Below, one piece after another: positions 54,602 through 63,360 of a stretch of DNA of 64,000 nt (positions are counted from its first letter, which is position 1; every line of letters starts with the position of its first letter). The stretch comes from Streptomyces sp. NBC_00271. Lineage in GTDB: Bacteria > Actinomycetota > Actinomycetes > Streptomycetales > Streptomycetaceae. Under the pieces are notes generated by a model that was not told the origin of the DNA, searched no databases, and worked only from the letters and a program-made list of their open reading frames with translations. Position numbers and translations under genes: made by a program. The stretch spans positions 7,626,001-7,690,000 of the forward strand of contig NZ_CP108070.1 in NCBI RefSeq assembly GCF_036178845.1. The letters run 5' to 3'.

Positions 54602-55684
54602 TCATCCGTACCGGCTCAGTTCGTGGAAGAAGTCGTCGACGACGTGCAGTTCACCGCCGCGGGCCACTTCGTCGTAGACGTACTTGCCGACCGCGAGGTC
54701 GAGCACCCCGAGGCCGAAGGGTGAGAACACCACCGGCCGGTCCGCGGGCACGGTCACCCGTCCGGCCATCACGTCGTCCAACGTGCCGTGCACGAAGTCC
54801 CGGTTGCCCGTGAGCTGCTCGACCAGATGCGGCGAGGTGTCGGCCTTCAGGCAGTGCTCGATGTCGTCGACGATGTTGGTCGAGGCGAGCAGGATCTCCG
54901 GCGCGAGGTCGCGCAGCGACACATGGAGCACCACAGGGTTGTGTGCGAACCAGGACAAATCGCTGACGTGCGGCTGCCCGGCGACCGTGGCGAAGACCAC
55001 CAGGTCGCTGTTGCGGATCAGCTGCTCGGCGTTGTCGTGCACGGTGATCCGGCCGGTGGCGCCCGACTGCTCCAGGTAGCACCGGAACCCTGCCGCGCTG
55101 TCGGTGGACAGATCGTGCACACCGATCTCGTCGAACGACCAGCCGGTGCCGACCAGGAACGTGTGGATGTACCGGGCGATCAGGCCCACCCCGAAGAAAC
55201 CGACCCGCGCCGGTCGCTGCCGGTCACGGCTGAGCCGGTCGGCGGCCGCCGCCGCCGACGCGGCGGTCCTGGTCGCGCTGATGATCGAGCTCTCCAGACA
55301 GGCGAACGGGTAGCCGGTGTCATGGTCGTTGAGGATCAGCACGGCCGAGGCCCTCGGGATACCGGCCTTCACGTTCTCCGGGAAGCTGGAGACCCACTTC
55401 AGGCCGTCCACCCGCACCTCCCCGCCGATCGAGGCGGGCAGCGCGATGATCCGGGAGGAGGGGCGGTCGGGGAACCGCAGGAAGTACGACGGCGGGTTCA
55501 CCGAGTCACCGGCGCCGTGCACCCGGTAGGTCGCCTCGACCAGCTCCACCATCTGCTTCTCGCGTCCGCGCAGCGCGCGCTGGACCTGGGCGCCGGGGAT
55601 CACCGCGAACGGCGGCACGGTGACCGGCGCGGCCGGAGTGGATTTCGGTGCGGATTTCGACGTGGTGGAACGGGTGGTGGTCAT
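54602..55684 (-). CDS. sbnB: SbnB-type dehydrogenase (2,3-diaminopropionate synthesis)
   Basis: This 360-residue member of the ornithine cyclodeaminase/mu-crystallin family oxidises the SbnA product with NAD+, releasing L-2,3-diaminopropionate and 2-oxoglutarate. It has a Thr/Ser/Pro-rich N-terminus (about 30 residues), FLRFPDRPSSRIIALPASIGG, LKWVSSFPENVKAGIPRASA and the NAD loop RVGFFGVGLIARYIHTFL. The ATG at 55684 overlaps the dioxygenase stop (ATGA), proving cotranslation. A 157-bp gap separates it from sbnA. Confidence 0.92.
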   Translation of the reverse strand: MTTTRSTTSKSAPKSTPAAPVTVPPFAVIPGAQVQRALRGREKQMVELVEATYRVHGAGDSVNPPSYFLRFPDRPSSRIIALPASIGGEVRVDGLKWVSSFPENVKAGIPRASAVLILNDHDTGYPFACLESSIISATRTAASAAAAADRLSRDRQRPARVGFFGVGLIARYIHTFLVGTGWSFDEIGVHDLSTDSAAGFRCYLEQSGATGRITVHDNAEQLIRNSDLVVFATVAGQPHVSDLSWFAHNPVVLHVSLRDLAPEILLASTNIVDDIEHCLKADTSPHLVEQLTGNRDFVHGTLDDVMAGRVTVPADRPVVFSPFGLGVLDLAVGKYVYDEVARGGELHVVDDFFHELSRYG

Positions 55685-56685
55685 GGCGCGGTCACCTCGA
55701 CGGTCGGGGAGCAGTCGGTCAGAGGCACCGGGTCGGCCAGGGCGACGAGCACTTCGCGTGGTCCCTCGAAGGGCTCCCTGCTGTGCGCGGTGCGGATGTT
55801 GTCGACGAGCATGAGGTCGCCCGCCTGCCACGGCTCGCGTGCGGTGTGGGCCTCGTAGACGCGGTTGAGCAGCTCCACGACGTCCTCGCCGATCGGGTCG
55901 CCGTTGCCGAAGCGGGTGTTGAACGGCAGCCCGTCGGCCCCGTAGACGTCCATCAGGTACTCGCGCACCTCGGGGGCCATCGTCCACTCGTTGAGGAACG
56001 CGATCTGGTTGAACCAGCAGCGGCGGCCGGTGACCGGGTGACGCACCACGGCGCTGCGACGCTGTCGGGTGCGCAGCCCACCGTCCGGCTGCCACTCGAA
56101 CGCGATCGCGTTGGCGCGGCAGTAGCTCTCGACGGCAGCACGGTCCTCGGTGCCGAACGCCTCGGCCACGGTCGCCCCGATCTCGTCGTTGTAGCTGCGG
56201 GTGAGCAGCCAGCCCTCGCGCTCGAACCGCCCGGTCAACTCGGCGGGCAGCGCGTCGAGCACGGTCGGCGCGTCGGCCACCGCGGTCGCCCCGCCGTCGG
56301 TGGGCGCGCTCAGACAGGCGAACATCATCAGGCCGGGGAACTCGAGCGTGTAGCTCAGTTCGTGGTGCATGCACATCGGCTGGTTCGGCGGCCACTTCGT
56401 CGAGGAGTACACGCCGTCGGAGTAGGTCCGTCGGGGTGCGAAGACCTCTTTCTCGGTCATCAGACCGGTGGCGAGCTTCGAGAAGACGGCACCGGTCTCG
56501 GCCGCGTCGCGCAGCCCGAGACCGCGGATCAGGACGCAGCCGTGCTCGGCGACGACGGCGCGCAGCGCGTCCCGGTGCGCGGCTGCCCAGCCCGCCGCGC
56601 CACCGGTGACCTCAGCCCGCAGGAGCGGAGGTCTGCCGGGCTGCAGTTCCACGTCGACCATCGACGCCGTGGAAGTGGACGACAT
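55681..56685 (-). CDS. TauD/SyrP-type Fe(II)/2-oxoglutarate dioxygenase
   Basis: This 334-residue enzyme of the non-haem iron family has the His-X-Glu iron site in QPMCMHHELSYTLEF (His107, Glu109) and a distal His in NIRTAHSREPF with the oxoglutarate-binding Arg. A glutamate rather than aspartate at the second ligand resembles SyrP and asparagine oxygenases, which hydroxylate a beta carbon, SyrP while the amino acid is bound to a carrier. GGAAA precedes ATG 56685. It lies between the NRPS and SbnB, so the target is probably the activated amino acid or the product. Confidence 0.88.
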   Translation of the reverse strand: MSSTSTASMVDVELQPGRPPLLRAEVTGGAAGWAAAHRDALRAVVAEHGCVLIRGLGLRDAAETGAVFSKLATGLMTEKEVFAPRRTYSDGVYSSTKWPPNQPMCMHHELSYTLEFPGLMMFACLSAPTDGGATAVADAPTVLDALPAELTGRFEREGWLLTRSYNDEIGATVAEAFGTEDRAAVESYCRANAIAFEWQPDGGLRTRQRRSAVVRHPVTGRRCWFNQIAFLNEWTMAPEVREYLMDVYGADGLPFNTRFGNGDPIGEDVVELLNRVYEAHTAREPWQAGDLMLVDNIRTAHSREPFEGPREVLVALADPVPLTDCSPTVEVTAP

Positions 56686-56711
56686 CTCGGTTTCCTTTCC
56701 GTAGCCACTCA

Positions 56712-56815
56712 GTCGGTTGTCACTCGGGTCAGTCACTTGTCGGTTGTCATTCGTCGGTTGTCATCCGTCAGTTGTCGGTTGTCAGTAGTCGGTTGTCACT
56801 GGTCAGTTGTCGCTC
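56712..56815. repeat. Heptanucleotide array, 15 units
   Basis: GTCGGTT, GTCAGTT, GTCACTC and variants are repeated, 14 heptamers and one 6-mer slip, from 56712 to 56815. On the minus strand the units read NNNTGAC or NNCCGAC. The array fills the gap between the NRPS and dioxygenase genes, and its last bases supply the NRPS stop (56814-56816). Confidence 0.9.
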
Positions 56816-59800
56816 AGGAAGGAGCGAACAGTTCGGCGGCGCGCAGAACGGCCTGTGCCACTTCGGCCGGACGGGTGCGGGGGAAGTAGTGGCCGCCGTC
56901 GGCGAGCTCGTGCAGGTCGACCTGTTCGGCCAGGAGCTCCCAGTCGCGATAGCGGTGCGGGTGGTCCGCCGTGCTCGGGTCGTCAGCGGCGACGACCACG
57001 GTGACCGGAGCGGACAGCTTCGGTGTCGGCGGGTTGTCCAGGAGGTCGGCGAAACAGCGGTGTGCGGACACGCAGTCGTGCCGGTAGGCGGCACCCACGT
57101 GCTCGGCGTGCCGTGCGTCCAGCTCGCCGAGTTCGGTGTACCCGCCGGCCGCGCTCAGCTGCGCGGCGATCTCGGCGTCGCTCAGTTCCGTCAGCTCGTC
57201 GATGGCGGCACGTCGGCGGGCGGCGTCGCCGAGCAGTTGCGCGCCGAGGAACACCCGCTGGACGTCCACCCCGCGCTCCTGGAGCCTTCTGGCCGTCTTC
57301 ACGGCCGGCGCGGCGCCGGAGGAGTGGCCCCACAGCAGGATCCGGGTCAGTCCGCGGCGGACGATCTCGTCGACGACCTGTTCGACCACCTGTGTCATCG
57401 GTGCGAACGGTTCGCTGTCGGCGGCCATGTCGTGACCGGGCAGCTCGACGGCGTAGACGGCGGGCCCACCGGGTGGTAGCGCCCTGGCCAGCGGCTGGAA
57501 GTTCACCGCGTTGCCGCCGGCGTACGGGAAGCACACCAGGGCCCCGGCCCGCGCATCGTCCGATTCCGACAGCGGGTGCAGCAGCCCGGGGCGCCGCTCG
57601 GACCTGCCGTCGACCAGCGCGGCCAGGTCGGCGAGGACCGGGTGTGCGGTGACGTCTTTGAGGGACACGGCGCGGTCCAGGGTGATGGCGAGCTTCACCG
57701 CCGAGAGGGAGGTGCCGCCGCGGTCGAAGAAGTGGTCGCGGCGTCCGATCCGGTCCTGTGGGATGCCGAGGACCTTCTCCCACGCGGCCGCCAGCCGGTG
57801 TTCGGTCGGTGTGCTCGGCGCGTCGTAGTCGTCCTGGACGTCGTCGAGTTCTCCGGCGAGCGCCTGCAGGGTCTTCCTGTCGATCTTGCTGTTGGCGGTC
57901 AGCGGCAGGCTTTCGCGCCAGTGGAAGGCCGACGGGACCATGTACTCGGGCAGCGACTCGGCGAGCCGGGCCGGCAGGACGTCGCCGTCGAGGGCCCGCG
58001 GGCCCGAGTAGAACGCCACCAGGTGCTTGCTCTGATCGGCCCGCTCGGCGACGACCACCGCGCCGTCGCGCACTCCCGGCACCCGCAGCAGGGTGTTCTC
58101 GATCTCGCCGATCTCGATCCGGAAGCCACGGATCTTGACCTGGGTGTCCCGGCGGCCGAGGAACTCCAGCTTGCCCCCGGGCTGCCAGCGGCCGTAGTCG
58201 CCGCCCCGGTAGAGCCGGGCGCCCGCACGGTGTGGATCGGCCAGATAGGCCTGCCGGGTGCGCTCGGGGTCGTTGATGTAGCCGCGGCCGACGCAGACGC
58301 CGGAGAACACGATCAGACCGGGGGCACCGAGTGGCACCGGGGCGAGGTGTTCGTCGACGACGTAGACGCGCACGTTGTTGACCGCGCGGCCGAGCAGGAT
58401 GCGGTCCGGCGCCCGGTCCATGACCTCGTGGTTGGTGTCGTCCGAGGTCTCGGTCAGCCCGTAGGCGTTGACCAGCTTGATCCCGGGCTGGACGGCGAAC
58501 CAGCGCTCCGTGAGCTCCTTCTTCAACGCCTCGCCGGTGACCGACACACATCGCAGTTCCGGCAGCTCACGGGGGTGCTGCCGCAGACAGGACACGACGA
58601 CGTCCAGGTACGAGGGCACGACCTGGAGCACGGCGACCCGGCCCTCGACGATCTTGTCGACGAACCGCTGGACGTCCAGGATCACCTCCTGCTCCACCAG
58701 CAGGGTCTGCCCGCCGACCAGGAGCCCGGACACCAGTTGCCACAGCGAGATGTCGAAGCACTGGGGCGCGGTCTGCGCGACCACCTGTCCCTTGCCGAGC
58801 CCCAGGTCGTCGATCTTGGCGTAGAGGTGGTTGAGCATCCCCGCGTGCTCGCACATCGCGCCCTTCGGCTCACCCGTGGAGCCGGAAGTGAAGTAGATGT
58901 AGGCGAGTTGGTCCGGTGCGACGGGCACGCCCGGATCGTCGTCGGCGTGGTCCTCCGCGTAGGCCGCGTCGATGAGGACCTTCCCGATCCCGGACAGGGA
59001 CTCCAGGGCCTGGTCGAGGGTGGTGGTGCTGCCGTGCTCGGTCAGCACGAGGGCACACCCGGCGCGCGTGAGGGTGGTGGCGATGCGGCCGGCCGGGAAG
59101 TGCGGCTCGATGGGCAGGTACACGCCCCCGGCCTTGAAGACCGCGAGCACGGCGGCCGGCCAGTCCAGGTTGCGTTCGGTCACCACCGCGACCACGTCCT
59201 CCCGGCGCAGCCCGCGCGCCAGCAGCGCGCGTGCCAGCCGATTGGCCCGGGCGTTGAGTTCGCGGTAGGTCCACCGCCGTTCACCGTGTACGGCCGCGAC
59301 GGCGTCCGGGTGTTCCCGCACCCGCTGTTCGAACAACTCGTGCATCCGGCGATCGGGCAGCTCCCGGCGGGGTCCGGCGAGCCCTTCGAACTGGAAGCGG
59401 AGTTCCTCGGCGGAGAGCAGGCCCTGCCGTCCGTGCTCGGCATCCGGGCCGACGGCGATCAGGGCGAGCGCGGTGACGTGGTAACCGGCGATCCGGGCGG
59501 CGCAGTCCGCGTCGAGTACGTCGGTCCGGTACCGCAGCCGCAGCACGAGCCGGCCGTCCCGCCACGAGAACCCGATCCACACCACGGTGTCCTCGGCCAG
59601 GTCGCCGCCCACACCGCCCGGATCGAAGACGGCCTCGAACGGCGGCTCGGTGAGGCCCAGTTCGCGCCTGAGGTCGTCGACCGGGAAGTCCTTGTGCGAC
59701 AACAGCTCCGACGCGGCCCGATGGGCGTTCAGCAGCAGGGTCCGCCACGTCGGGGGTTCGGTCGTCAGGCGGCAGGGCAACGGCCGGCCGCCGTCGGCGG

Positions 59801-60062
59801 GGACGTAGCCGGACACGATCTCGCGCTCACCGGACAGCGCGGCGAGCACCTTGGCGTGCGCGGCCAGCAGCACCGAGTCGAGCGGTACGGCCAGGTCCTG
59901 CGCCAGCCCGCGCAGCGGTCCCGCGACGTCCTCCGGGACCGTCGTCTCGTGGTCGGCGACGCCCGCCACCGGCTGGGGCGTCCACCGCGGCACCGCGGTG
60001 AACCCACCGGCCACGAGCTGACCGCGCCAGAACTCCCGATCGGCTTCCACTTGCACTCTCAT
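56814..60062 (-). CDS. NRPS module: half-C, A, PCP, TE
   Basis: This 1082-residue enzyme is a single module. Residues 1-210 match only the C-terminal lobe of a condensation domain; the HHxxxDG catalytic half is missing. The adenylation domain spans about 240-725: YFTSGSTGEPKGA, FDISLWQLVSGLLVGG, NAYGLTETSDDTNHEV, GGDYGRWQPGGKLEFLGRRD, and the Lys of NSKIDRKTL. The PCP is about 745-820 (DHFFDRGGTSLSAVKL, Ser 785). A type I-like thioesterase follows from 840, GHSSGAAPAVK. The start is fixed by ATGA overlap with the upstream polymerase gene. The pocket residues I read are D-I-W-Q-S-T-A-D-D; two acidic residues would suit a basic amino acid such as Dap. Confidence 0.93.
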   Translation of the reverse strand: MRVQVEADREFWRGQLVAGGFTAVPRWTPQPVAGVADHETTVPEDVAGPLRGLAQDLAVPLDSVLLAAHAKVLAALSGEREIVSGYVPADGGRPLPCRLTTEPPTWRTLLLNAHRAASELLSHKDFPVDDLRRELGLTEPPFEAVFDPGGVGGDLAEDTVVWIGFSWRDGRLVLRLRYRTDVLDADCAARIAGYHVTALALIAVGPDAEHGRQGLLSAEELRFQFEGLAGPRRELPDRRMHELFEQRVREHPDAVAAVHGERRWTYRELNARANRLARALLARGLRREDVVAVVTERNLDWPAAVLAVFKAGGVYLPIEPHFPAGRIATTLTRAGCALVLTEHGSTTTLDQALESLSGIGKVLIDAAYAEDHADDDPGVPVAPDQLAYIYFTSGSTGEPKGAMCEHAGMLNHLYAKIDDLGLGKGQVVAQTAPQCFDISLWQLVSGLLVGGQTLLVEQEVILDVQRFVDKIVEGRVAVLQVVPSYLDVVVSCLRQHPRELPELRCVSVTGEALKKELTERWFAVQPGIKLVNAYGLTETSDDTNHEVMDRAPDRILLGRAVNNVRVYVVDEHLAPVPLGAPGLIVFSGVCVGRGYINDPERTRQAYLADPHRAGARLYRGGDYGRWQPGGKLEFLGRRDTQVKIRGFRIEIGEIENTLLRVPGVRDGAVVVAERADQSKHLVAFYSGPRALDGDVLPARLAESLPEYMVPSAFHWRESLPLTANSKIDRKTLQALAGELDDVQDDYDAPSTPTEHRLAAAWEKVLGIPQDRIGRRDHFFDRGGTSLSAVKLAITLDRAVSLKDVTAHPVLADLAALVDGRSERRPGLLHPLSESDDARAGALVCFPYAGGNAVNFQPLARALPPGGPAVYAVELPGHDMAADSEPFAPMTQVVEQVVDEIVRRGLTRILLWGHSSGAAPAVKTARRLQERGVDVQRVFLGAQLLGDAARRRAAIDELTELSDAEIAAQLSAAGGYTELGELDARHAEHVGAAYRHDCVSAHRCFADLLDNPPTPKLSAPVTVVVAADDPSTADHPHRYRDWELLAEQVDLHELADGGHYFPRTRPAEVAQAVLRAAELFAPS

Positions 60063-62641
60063 CGCATCTTCCCGTTTGACTGGGCCTGCAGGCCGGAGCG
60101 GTCACGCTGTGCCTCGTACGCCAGTGCGGCAGGCTGATAGGGGGCCTCGCGCGTTTCGGCCGCCGGATTTCCGCCCCACCGGGCGCGCTCCGGGACTTCC
60201 TCGCCCTTCATGAGGAAGGAGTCGGGGGCGAGTTCCGCGCCGTCGCCCATCGTCACGCCGTAGTGGACGTGGGCGCCGACACCGAGCGTGGAGCCGGCGC
60301 CGATCGTGCTGCGGTCGGACTTGAAGGTGCCGTCCTCCTGCGAATGGCACTGGATCTTGCTTCCCGCATTGAGCGTGCAGTCGCTCCCGATGGTGGTGAG
60401 CATCCGCTCCGTCAGGTGGCAGCCGTCGTCGAAGACCCTGCTGCCGATCCGAACGCCCAGCATCCGCCAGATCAGGCTCTTGAAAGGGGTCCCGTTGAAG
60501 ATGTTGAGGTAGTTCTCGGGAACCTTCCAGAGGCGCTCGTGCCACCAGAAGTACGGTTCGTAGATGGAACACAACTGCGGTTGTAGCCCGCGGAATGCGG
60601 CGATGCAGCGCTCCACCAGCACGAAGTAGAACGGCGTGAAAGCAAGGCTGAACACGAGGAACGCGGCGATCAGTACATGCCCGTAGGAGTCGTACAGATC
60701 GACATCGGCGAGAGCGACCACCGTGAGGACGAAGAAGTAGATCCACCGCACCGTCAGGAGCAGGAGCATCGAGCGGATGTTGTAACGATTCTTCGCGGCG
60801 AGACTGCGACGGAACTCCTCGCCGCTGCGGAGATGGTCGAACCGTGAGTCGCGCTCGACCGTCCGGGGAATCTCGAAACACGGCGAGCCCAACAGGCCCA
60901 CGCCTTCGCGCACTTCGCCTTCGAGCGGAATCATCACCTTCGTCGCGAGGAGGCAGTTCTCGCCCGTCCTGGCCCCCGACGGATAGGCGATGTTGTTCCC
61001 GATGAAGTTGCGCGGTCCGATCGAGGCCTTGGACACCCGGAAAGAGGAGCTCGAATAGTCCGCGTTGACGATGGAGAGCCCGTCGGCGACCATCGTGCCG
61101 CTGCCGACCGAGCACAGATACGGGCTCTCGTGCTGCACTTCCGTGCCGAAGTTCGACCCGGTCTGTTCGATCCGGGACAAGTCGTATCCGAGGCCGCGCA
61201 GATAGTAGACGATGTAGGAGCTGTCACCGAGCAGCCATTTGAAGAACTTGATGTTGGTCATGCGCCCGATCGCGCGGAACGTCGAGTAGTGGAAGCCGTA
61301 CAGCGGATAGACCTTGTCCGGCTGGATGACCAGGTTCAGCAGGCGCGGAACGGTGAACAGCACGGCCAGGCCGAAGACGACGAAGCCGAAGAACAGCACG
61401 AAGGACAGGGCCAGCGCGTCGGCGTAGAGACCCGGTGAGGTGAACCCCACCGAACCCGGGCCCAGCCGGTTGTGCAACGCCGGAACCAGGTCGATCAGCA
61501 TGTACGCGCCCCCGACCATCAGCGGCACGTAGACGAAGAACACCTGCAGCAGGGTGACGAAACCGAAGCCGAACCGGCGCAGTGCGCCGCACGCGGCCGA
61601 CTCGATCCGCACGTAGTCGTGCTCGGTGGGCTGTGCCGGGGATCCGTGCCACTGCTGGCCGCCCGGGACCATCTGGCCGCTGTACAGCGTGGACGTGTGG
61701 CCGAGCTGAGCCCCGTCGCCCATCGACGTGTCGATGTCGAGCACGGTCTTCTCGCCGATGAACACGTCCCGGCCCAGGGTGACCCGGCCGGTCTGGATAC
61801 GCCCGGCGTGCGCCCGGTAGCAGTGGAAGAACGAGTCCTTGCGGATCACCGTTCCGGCGCCGATTGTGAGCAGGTCGGGGCAGGCCGGAGTCTGGCGGGA
61901 GAGGATCGTGACCCCCTTGCCGATCCGGGCGCCCAGGGCGCGCAGGTACAGCACGTACAGGGGATTGCCGACGAAGAAGATCATCGGGTTGGCGTGGATC
62001 AGCGCCTTGACCGTCCAGAAGCGCAGATATGTCAGTCCCCAGATCGGGAATTCACGCGGTTTCCACCGGCCGACGAGAATCCATTTGGCCGCGATCGGGA
62101 AAGTGCACAGAGCGACGAAACCGATGGAGCCGAAGACGAGCGATCGCAGGTAGATTCCGATCGCGTTCGAGCCTGCGGAAACCCATCCGTAGCCCCGGTC
62201 GGCGGCAATTCCGGCGAGGAATGAATATCCCATGAAGAACAGGAACTGAAGTGCTCCGCAGAGGACGTACCGCGCCGTCCCGGCCCGTGTCACCACCGTG
62301 GCCGGCGCCGGAACCGACGATTCGGTCAGAAGCGGTTCGGCGTCCGCGAGACCCGTCGCCAGGCTTCGGATCGTCGGGTGCCGGTAGATGTCCTTCATCG
62401 ACGCCGAGGGGAGATCCGGCCGCTTCCTGATCCGTGCGCAGAATTGGGCCATCACCAATGAGTTGGCGCCGAGGTCGTTGAAGAAGTGACTCTCGACCGA
62501 TACTTGTTCGACGTCGATGACGACGGCCAACACGTCGGCGAGTTCCTTCTCGATGCCGCTGTTCGGTCCTGTGTACCCACGCTTGTCGAGTGTGGATTCA
62601 CCCGGACCAGGCGTCAGGACTTCGACGGACTTCTCCTCCAT
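60059..62641 (-). CDS. Pls/PosA-like membrane polymerase lacking an A domain
   Basis: This 860-residue protein starts with a carrier domain (about 25-100; FNDLGANSLVMAQFCARIRK, attachment Ser61). Six transmembrane helices follow in three pairs (about 124-147, 165-190, 358-386, 408-432, 625-645, 655-678). Between and after the pairs lie three left-handed beta-helix/hexapeptide domains (about 232-325, 476-600 and 725-820; for example LGARIGKGVTILSRQ and MVADGLSIVNADYSS). This is the membrane part of epsilon-poly-lysine synthetase (Pls), where the adenylation domain normally leads the chain. Here adenylation is left to the separate NRPS. GGAG lies 6 bases before ATG 62641. Confidence 0.9.
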   Translation of the reverse strand: MEEKSVEVLTPGPGESTLDKRGYTGPNSGIEKELADVLAVVIDVEQVSVESHFFNDLGANSLVMAQFCARIRKRPDLPSASMKDIYRHPTIRSLATGLADAEPLLTESSVPAPATVVTRAGTARYVLCGALQFLFFMGYSFLAGIAADRGYGWVSAGSNAIGIYLRSLVFGSIGFVALCTFPIAAKWILVGRWKPREFPIWGLTYLRFWTVKALIHANPMIFFVGNPLYVLYLRALGARIGKGVTILSRQTPACPDLLTIGAGTVIRKDSFFHCYRAHAGRIQTGRVTLGRDVFIGEKTVLDIDTSMGDGAQLGHTSTLYSGQMVPGGQQWHGSPAQPTEHDYVRIESAACGALRRFGFGFVTLLQVFFVYVPLMVGGAYMLIDLVPALHNRLGPGSVGFTSPGLYADALALSFVLFFGFVVFGLAVLFTVPRLLNLVIQPDKVYPLYGFHYSTFRAIGRMTNIKFFKWLLGDSSYIVYYLRGLGYDLSRIEQTGSNFGTEVQHESPYLCSVGSGTMVADGLSIVNADYSSSSFRVSKASIGPRNFIGNNIAYPSGARTGENCLLATKVMIPLEGEVREGVGLLGSPCFEIPRTVERDSRFDHLRSGEEFRRSLAAKNRYNIRSMLLLLTVRWIYFFVLTVVALADVDLYDSYGHVLIAAFLVFSLAFTPFYFVLVERCIAAFRGLQPQLCSIYEPYFWWHERLWKVPENYLNIFNGTPFKSLIWRMLGVRIGSRVFDDGCHLTERMLTTIGSDCTLNAGSKIQCHSQEDGTFKSDRSTIGAGSTLGVGAHVHYGVTMGDGAELAPDSFLMKGEEVPERARWGGNPAAETREAPYQPAALAYEAQRDRSGLQAQSNGKMR

Positions 62642-63227
62642 ACGAGCTCCTTGAGGAACTTTCGAACGCCGCCTGCCAATACGGTCGACGCCCTGCACGC
62701 GCGCCTTTCGATGGCCGGAGCGAGTAATCCGGAAGCCATGAGGTCGGAATCTGTTCTCCGGTCACGAAACCGGCCCGGTCACAAGACCGTTGACTCAGTC
62801 TTAGCCGCCCATCCGTGGGGCTGCCACTCGAACTGGATCGTGTCGGGATGGCACTGTCCTTCGACGGCGTCAGGGGGTTCTTGCTGCTGACGCCCGATGC
62901 CCGCGGCACAGAGCGGTCGCCACCCGTTTTCACTCCTCGTCCACGATCCCGTCCGGAGGGCCGGCGAGGAGTTGCGCACGGGATTCGCCTTACTGCGTAC
63001 GAGTGGCGTGTACCAGATCCGGACGGGCGGGCGGACGCCACCGACGGGGTCGCGACACGCGGACGTGGAGGACCCTGGGCAGGCGGAGATCTGTGGGGAC
63101 GCGGAGATCTGCGGAGACCTGGAGATCTGTGAAGGTCTTGAGGAGAGGCGCGGGCGCGCGGCCGGGCCTCCGGCCGTACACGGGCGCGTGGAAAGGGCGC
63201 GTGGGCGTCCACGAAGAGAACTGCCGC
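62642..63227. other. Long upstream region of the biosynthetic operon
   Basis: I see no credible gene here. A dyad of 8-bp arms, GGCGTCAG (62866-62873) and CTGACGCC (62887-62894), spaced by 13 bp, is a candidate operator. GGAGATCTG-type units are repeated around 63085-63135 (AGATCTGTGG, AGATCTGCGG, AGACCTGG). The promoter of the polymerase operon should be here. Confidence 0.4.
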
Positions 63228-63305
63228 CGGGCACCCCATCACGCCTGAGTCGCCCGGCACCCCATCACGTCTGAGCCTCCCGGCACCCCATGCATGCCTG
63301 AGCCG
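63228..63305. repeat. 26-bp tandem repeat, three units
   Basis: Three units of 26 bp, sharing CCGGCACCCCAT and CTGAG, lie end to end at 63228-63253, 63254-63279 and 63280-63305. They are directly followed by the terminator hairpin of the last gene. Confidence 0.85.
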
Positions 63306-63340
63306 GAGGCGTCCACGCGGTCGCGTGGACGCCTCCGGCT
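63301..63340 (-). terminator. Strong terminator of the terminal amidase gene
   Basis: A perfect 19-bp inverted repeat (63301-63319 with 63322-63340), only two bases apart, lies 21 bp after the stop at 63361 on the minus strand. Confidence 0.85.
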
Positions 63341-63360
63341 CGGCTCGGACCGGGACCCCG

